64,000 bases of DNA from NCBI GenBank assembly GCA_020698575.1, contig CM036256.1:18119908-18183907 (forward strand), written 5' to 3'. Below, one piece after another: positions 57,435-64,000 of this stretch. The notes beneath the pieces were generated by a model. The model saw nothing but the letters and a program-made list of their open reading frames with translations. It was not told the origin of the DNA and did not search any database. The position numbers and the translations under genes are program-made. The stretch comes from Bostrychus sinensis. Taxonomy: Eukaryota > Chordata > Actinopteri > Gobiiformes > Eleotridae. How positions within the stretch are numbered: the first letter of the stretch is position 1; each line of letters begins with the position of its first letter.

Positions 57435-60400
57435 CTAGAGAGGCCGGACGGATATTTGAGTATATTTTAAAAAATGCAAGCGCTTTTTGCCTGGCTTCCA
57501 CTGGATCCCCTTCTTACGCTCCGGACGTCCCTTTGGCCTCAAGTATTTTCCGTTCAGGTTAGTGTCTCCACAAGCATTATACCACCAACCACCTTAACGC
57601 ATAAAGAAGTATGGTCAAAAAATGTTCATAAAAACACCTGACAAACAAAAACAAAAAACAATACTCATTTTACACCCCCAATTTTGAATAAAGGACAACT
57701 GTGTTAAATGTAACTAAAACAACATCTACAAATATATTTATATATTCAAAACAGAGCATTACAAAATTACAGGTGTTAAAACTGAGGTCTTTTAAGAAGA
57801 CTATGACTTCTGGTGTTCTGATCCATGCAGTGATTTACAATACAAAATAATATATGGATTTAAATAATGCATCATGAGCATGAAATACATCCAATACAAA
57901 TAATACACTTACTAAATGCTTCTTTTATACCCAGACATCTTAACTGAACTGAATCAAATTAGTACAAAATGCACCTCCAGCTGTTTTTTTCCCAGCCTTT
58001 TGTTGCTTCATCTCAACTTTGTGTGTTGCTGCCATCAAATTAAAAATGCTATTATTTTTTATGAACTGGTAAAATTTTGCAGTTTCAACACCTGATATTA
58101 TATTTATGTTCTATTGGTGAGAAAATATGTTTTTATGAGATTTGTGGCTTGTTGCACTCTGGTTTATTTACATTTCACACAACTTTTTTTTTTAATAGAG
58201 GTTGCACTCTGTTATAGATATTCCCAACCTGTGTCCTGAGCGCAGTTGTAGTCAGGGTGGTTGTCATTGTCCCTGTCCTTAGCGGAGAACCTCATGCCTG
58301 TGTGGTTATGCATGAGGTCAGGCAGGTCTCCAGACAGATGTGTGAGATGAATGGTATAGTTGGTCTCTGGGCCCTTGAGATTGAATCTGTATTCAATAAA
58401 ATGCTTGGGCTGTTTCCACTCTTCCAGCTGGATGTGAAGGACTGAGTTGCCCTGGGCGGCGAGAGAGTGGATGTGCCCGAGTCCGAGCCAAAACTCCCCT
58501 GTGAGAGATACAACAATCGATAGCAGTCTGTTTGACAAGTAATCCTCGTGTCAAAGACCAGATATTGTAACTGACTGGACTTAAGTGTACATATTGTAAA
58601 ATTGTGATACAAAACAAAAGCAGTTACTCACAAAAACCTTACCTTTAAAATCTCCAAAACCATTTTCATACTTTTCCCAGGTTTGATCAAAATTTATTGA
58701 GCCATCTGTTCGTCTCTGGATAACAGTTTCACCTTTAAAAATTGTTAAAATCAGGATTTTAAACTTAGCTCTTATTTCTTTGTTGTAACAATAATTCTTG
58801 GCAATAAATCTTATATAATTAGAAAGCCTGGGACTGGGATTGTCACCAGTTGTAGAATTTAATATCTGTATTACTCTGCATTGAGAAAATGATGACACGT
58901 CTCGTTTTTGTAGCGAGGTAGATGTCCCCCATACCATCACACAGGCTCCACAAAAAGATATCAGGTGTACCAAGTGCTCAAGACAAGCGTCAGCAGCAAC
59001 AGTAGAATAATGATTTTGGCACTGGCAGAGAAGATATGGCAAATTTTCAGTGAGAACAACCCACATAGTTAGCTCTGCTGCTCAGCCCAGAAATACATGT
59101 TCTTTACAACTTTGGGACAATTTAAAAGAGAAATATACAGGCTTTCACTGGTGTAAGATTTATAGCCAAAAAGTATTATCAGAATTTACTACATAGATAT
59201 AGGCTACTAAACACAAATTGTGTTTCTTTAGAAAAAATAAATAAATAAACATTGCGTACCTGTATTCATGTCACAAAACGCCATAAAGGGCTCAGATGTG
59301 TTGGGTTTGATGACGTAGACACCAGACACACGTTCTCCTTGGTTGAACAGGTCGCTACAGTCTGATGGCAGACCTATAATTATAAAGATATATTATAAAA
59401 CACTGAAAATGTAGCCAACATTTAAAATTTGTCTTACTAATTAATTTGGAGCTGCTGATGTGCTCAGAAGTTTGATATGGAGGAAGTGTTGGTGCCACAA
59501 TGTTGGATATGCCAGGCATTTTCTCAATGGTTTCTTGGTGTTGCTTTGTGTTGTTGGCTGCAAGCTGAAAAATAATAACTACATACTTGCAGGAGTATTC
59601 CAGGTATTAAAAAGTTCATTATTGAGAAAAATGTGCAGCCACTACTCTGCTATTCCAAAAAACTTGCCATAACTTGATAAATTATTGCATTCTGTGGAAA
59701 AGCTCTCTTTAGCATATAACTACCTTTTCCTCAAGCATCTTGATCTTTGACTTCTGTTGTTTAAGCTGGTTACTTTGTTCCTCCACAGCCATCAACAGCT
59801 CTGCGATGCTCTGCGCTTGGCTGTAGATAGTATTCTGCAAATATATAAAAAGTACAATTTACACTAAATAAACATCAATAAATAAGAATATCATGAAAAA
59901 TGTATATATTCAGCACACAAAATATTTAAAACATTTATTACATATAATCATCAAAATCATTCAAGCCCCAAATGTTCACAAGCCAGTGTACTCTTTGTGC
60001 CGGTCGTAAGCCTGGATAAATTAGATATGAAGACCTTTATTTGTTTAACAGTGCATTTGTTTAACAGTTGCATTTTTGCAACCACAGAAGTAAGAATATG
60101 TGCAAACGAATGCAAACCATGAGGCAGATGATTTGCTAGGGCGACCTAAAAAAAGCAAAAGCTGTAAGGAAAGAAGAAGAAGAAATGCTTGAAATATTTT
60201 ACTCTGTGTGTAGTAAATCTATATAATATATGCAATTTGCTTTGTTTTGAACGTTTATATTCTGATTTATTGACATGCGCTTATATTTTGTGCCTATATT
60301 TGGTCAACAAACCAGACACATTTCTACTATTCCTATATATTAACTCACCCTTAGAGAATTGATTTCTTCCGCTTGTTCACTTGTTACCAGCCCCTGGGAC

Positions 60401-60834
60401 ATGCTGCTCAGTCTCTCCTCCAAACCCTCCACTTTATTCTGCAGGTGACTCTTCTCCTGTAGGATGGTATCCACTTTAGAGTTGATCTGAACTGATAAGC
60501 CCTTCATTTCCTCATTGTTGGCCTTTAGTACAACTGTAGTCTTCTTCAGCTCCTCTTCCTCCTCCTTAATCTCACTGGCCAGCACTGAGAGCTGGTAAAA
60601 CGACTGGTCAAAGATGTTCAGTTTCTGTATAATGTCATTTAACTGTCCTTTTGTTTTGTGTACAAACTCGCGCAGACTCTGGCCCAGTTGGAGAAGACCG
60701 TTGGCCAGGAGTCGCACATCATCCAACGCAGCAAAATGGGAGCGAGTTTCAGTTGTTGGAAAAGTGGGAAGTTCATCACAAAAGATATGGCATGGTGCAG
60801 TCAGGACAAAAAGTAACACAAGTTCTCCTCTCAT
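57435..60834 (-). CDS. angptl3: Angiopoietin-like 3, 7 exons
   Basis: A secreted liver protein that inhibits lipoprotein and endothelial lipases. Exons: 60349-60834, 59724-59834, 59438-59564, 59260-59373, 58643-58732, 58229-58498 and 57435-57592, phases joining to 451 aa (human 460). The start MRGELVLLFVLTAPCHIFC is a signal peptide, and a TATA box upstream excludes an earlier ATG at 60927. The lipase-inhibiting motif is at about 51-73 (GQSLREFVHKTKGQLNDIIQ). A coiled coil follows to about 200. The fibrinogen-like domain begins near 242 and keeps four cysteines (DCSD, FCDM, NCAQ, ACGD). The last exon (GGWWYNACGDTNLNGKY) is joined after NCAQDTG; reading through that donor would give a false stop at 58212. 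Odd: the linker has no RxxR furin site, unlike human RAPR. Confidence 0.95.
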
Positions 60835-60888
60835 ATTGGCAGTACTCCTGTTCCTCTCTGACTTTACCAACTCACTCACAAACCTGCT

Positions 60889-60925
60889 ATTTATACTGTG
60901 GGTAGAATCAGGCCAATCATTAACC
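60889..60925 (-). promoter_or_regulatory. angptl3: angptl3 TATA box and HNF1-like site
   Basis: TATAAATA at 60889-60896 lies 55 bases before the start codon. Just upstream, GGTTAATGATTGGCC (60911-60925) matches the first ten bases of the HNF1 consensus GTTAATNATTAAC and includes a CCAAT on the other strand. HNF1 drives the mammalian gene in liver; control here is inferred. Confidence 0.65.
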
Positions 60926-63900
60926 ATGTCTTATCAATTCCTAATTGCAAGATGTTGTGTCATGCTAAAATGAGAGGACTCCCATAAACATATCCAGTGC
61001 TCTTTTAAAGTAACCGTCTCAGAGCATTAAGAAAATAACTTCAGTATTATCTTTAAACACAACAAATTGTATACATTGTTTTTGTCAATTGCACAATTTT
61101 GTCCTGACCTTCAATGCTCAGTGCTAAGGTCACTGCTGTTGTGTGTGTGTGTTGTTGTTGTTAGTTGTACCTCATTTTCAAACAGAAAGGTGACCTAGTT
61201 TACATGTGGTATCAAAGGAGTAGTAGGAGTTAGTTCAGGGCTTGTGCATCAATAGTTGGAAACAGGGGCATAACTCTATCCAAAAAATCCTGACTAGCTC
61301 AATTAAAACAGAAGAAAGTGCCATGTGCACTGATCAAACACAATAAACTGTGATGCATTCTGACACCTCTCTGTCAGACACATTATTAAAGTCTTCAGCA
61401 ATTTGAGCAATTGATTACAGTAGTTTGTCTGTTGGATCGGACTGCAGTTTTGGAGATGCCATGTGTCGTCATCACAATTTAGCCCTTGTCAAACTCGCTC
61501 ATATCCTTACACTTGCCCATTTTTACTGTTAAAAATGCTCACTTGCTGCTTAATATATTCCACACACTAACAGGTGCCACAATTAAAAAATAATCCCTGT
61601 TACATACTTCACCTGTCACTGGTCATAATGTTATGCCTGATTGATGTACAGTACCCTACTAAGAACCACCAGTGACAAGCAAGTCAATTATAAGAACATT
61701 TTTTGGGCTAAGAAAAATATTTAGTTCCCAGCACGACAACATTGCACTGAGACATAATCGTCATTTAAAAACATGAAAGCCTCAATTGTATTCCTGAAGC
61801 ACCTACATAAAAAGAAGAGAGAGTTTTGTATTGCACACTCTCCGTTCATCTGTAGTGGAAGCGTGATATGACATACTAAAGTCCTGTCCAAACAGGGTCA
61901 GGACCCTGGTTCCACTCTGTTAAATGTTAACTACACATATGAGAGCCTGGTTTAGAGCAGAGTGTTTGAGCAGCAAATACAGTTCATAAGCCAAACTATA
62001 TCTGGACTCTGACAAAGATCTACACACTTAATCAGAGCTTTCACTGCAGAAAGGGCAAAGGGAAAATGCAAGCCAGGGGAGTCCAATGAAGCATTTATGT
62101 GATGAAAAAGAGTACCAAAATAGAACATAATGAAGTTTTAATGTGCTTGGGTGTCGCTAGTTCTAATCCTAATATTAGTCCTGGGACATTGGTGATGCCA
62201 CTTTTCACTTTTTTCACTTTCAACTCTTCACAACCTCAGAGGCAACAACTTCCTACTAATAGTCATATATTAGATATTACTGCTGTGCTGTTTCTTGGAA
62301 TCACTTGTGATTTGTTTACATGAATGGAAATGCAATTACCCTCCCCCTCCCATTCATCAACATGAGAATAATCTCTCAGCTACAGTTAATTTGTTTAAGG
62401 ATGACTTTTTTCTTTTTCAAATTTTCTGGGTTTTGAGAGAAAGAGACAGGAACGAAATGGAGCAAACTGACCCAAGCCAGGAATCAAACCCTGGGTATTC
62501 TGGTATATGGTACGCACTCAATTAGGTGACCCATCAAGGCACTTTCTGTTCCACAGGGATATCTTTGTTGTCTTTTGTTCAAATACACAATATATTGTCT
62601 AGGGTTATACAACAGAACTCATACAGTTTAATATGATTTCAGATTTTCTGTCAATAAAATACAGTAATTTTAATTTGATCTGAGGAACAAATAAGCAGCT
62701 ACATTCAACTCAATTGTCTGGGTGGAGACCTCCTAGTCAATAGGCCAATGGATTTGCAGATTACTGTTACATGACTTACTAGTGTCAGTTCTCAGTCAGA
62801 ATTACATAATAGTTATGAACATACAGGTGGCCTGAAGACTATTCTGTTCTTTTGTTATTATTTTCAAATGTCACCAAAACACATTAAGCAATCAAATAAA
62901 TGATGACTGACAATGTTTGGATAATTACATAAACTATAAATTCATTTTCCAAACAGCTCAAGATCAGGTGCCCCTTTGTAGAATAAAATATAGTCATGTT
63001 TTCCAGCAATGAGTGAAATGAAAAGAAAATTAATATCTAGCATTTTTCTGACCCCTGCAATTTACTTGGGTTAGTGGGTTAATAATTAATAAGTCAATTT
63101 CAGCTATTATTTCAAGTAAATTACAAACTCAATATGTAGCCCTCTCTTCTCTTTGAGCAGACCAATGTATCTGCTTTCTGACAAGGGTTTTTGCTAACGT
63201 GGTCAGTCTGTCATTTGGCCCAATGAAGTTTTTTTTTTTTTTACTCCATCTCTCTCTCCAAGTCAAACCACAATCCCTCTCGGAGTCAGTTGTCTGCTTG
63301 TGTAATGGAAAAGGAGAATTTCACACTAACTCAAGCTTATTTCTTTTCCAGCCTTTGAGGAGCACAAAGCAGCAATGAGGGCTTTTACTTTTATTGGAAT
63401 GAATGAACTGGACTATTTCTCTTGTTTGCTTTAGAGTACTTGCTAAAATACTACACTCCAAATTTTAAATGCTAGTGCTCTAAAGAGTATCTAAAATATC
63501 AGTAATTGGAGCTTGTGGCCACTATAACATATAGTAATAAAAATTCTAGTGTATTTTATACTAAATCCAGCCACAGCCAGTGTTTACTTGCCTACACCAA
63601 ATCATTATACATATCACGTCAGAAGGCAGATAATTTGCACCAGAAGGGACAAGCTGGAAGGAAAGAAGAGAGCTATATTTGGTATACTAAACTTTTGGCG
63701 TCGGGATAGTAAACACTAACCCCTAATGTTGTCTTTTATTCATATGATTGACAGATGTGGCATTGTGGTGGCTCTGTCCCAGATGAAGATGCTGGTGACT
63801 TGTTGAAAGGGGATCAGTGAAGTATGAGAAACATGCACTGAGAGAATTAACCCCTATGGATGGCACCCAACCCTGTGCTCTGCTCCCCCTTTGCCTCATT

Positions 63901-64000
63901 ATATGGGACACACAGCACATAGCATGGGATAAGGTTACCTGTTTTGAACATGGGCGGCCTGAGTCATCTGAGACAGTAAGTTCACCTCACACACAGTTAA
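60926..64000. other. Right-hand flank, no gene recognised
   Basis: In human, ANGPTL3 sits inside a DOCK7 intron; no DOCK7 exon was recognised here. The stretch holds a tRNA-SINE piece (62420-62545, reverse), a poly-T tract near 63230 and a repeat piece at 63568-63668. Confidence 0.5.
62420..62545 (-). mobile_element. tRNA-derived SINE
   Basis: On the minus strand it begins GCCTTGATGGGTCACCTAAT and carries a clear pol III B-box, GGTTTGATTCC, about 50 bases on. The head matches the copy at 22682. Confidence 0.6.

Noticed and set aside
57299..57562. Plus-strand 87-residue open frame with a donor-like end
   Set aside because: It lies antisense to the last angptl3 exon (57435-57592), whose frame, phase and homology are clear.
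58212..58228. angptl3 ending at a stop at 58212
   Set aside because: It reads through a donor; the true C-terminal exon is at 57435-57592 in the correct phase.
60835..60927. Longer angptl3 start at 60927
   Set aside because: That ATG lies upstream of the TATA box at 60889, and the 31 extra residues are not signal-peptide-like.

Overview
The window is nuclear DNA from a bony fish, most likely a teleost. The evidence is the gene set (an fzr1-type gene, pde4b, leprot, pgm1, angptl3), small intron-split genes, AT-rich non-coding DNA with long (TA)n and (ATT)n microsatellites, and several short interspersed repeat families common in teleost genomes, including Tc1-like and tRNA-SINE pieces. Species cannot be read from the sequence.

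Layout, left to right; every gene found lies on the minus strand. (1) 300-1554: the first four coding exons of an fzr1/Cdh1-type APC/C activator, with a likely 5' UTR exon and promoter to about 2200; the rest of the gene lies left of the window. (2) 2200-8707: repeat-rich spacer and probably the pde4b 3' UTR. (3) 8708-39117: the cAMP phosphodiesterase gene pde4b, with 16 coding exons for a 746-residue long form. It also has separate start exons for a PDE4B2-type short form, a PDE4B5-type supershort form, a possible new supershort form with an MGLCC N-terminus, and one weaker long-form candidate. (4) 39118-49063: spacer holding a promoter-like block near 46.0 kb. (5) 49064-50243: leprot, complete in 4 exons (131 aa). 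(6) 51507-55800: pgm1, complete in 11 exons (562 aa). (7) 57435-60834: angptl3, complete in 7 exons (451 aa), with a TATA box and HNF1-like site. (8) 60897-64000: no gene recognised.

Exon boundaries come from reading splice sites and checking that phases join into an open frame; all four complete genes close at lengths close to or equal to their human counterparts. The pde4b-leprot-pgm1-angptl3 content matches human 1p31, whereas human FZR1 is on 19p13, a related paralogous region. The genes do not form an operon. Their jobs are cAMP breakdown (pde4b), receptor trafficking (leprot), glucose-phosphate interconversion (pgm1), lipase inhibition in plasma (angptl3) and cell-cycle ubiquitin ligase activation (fzr1).

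The most interesting signals are the MGLCC start exon, a His/Gln tract in the pde4b linker, two full cAMP-response elements in a pde4b intron, a transposon ending about 20 bases from a pde4b splice donor, and an angptl3 linker with no furin-type RxxR site. No previously undescribed multi-gene system was found.
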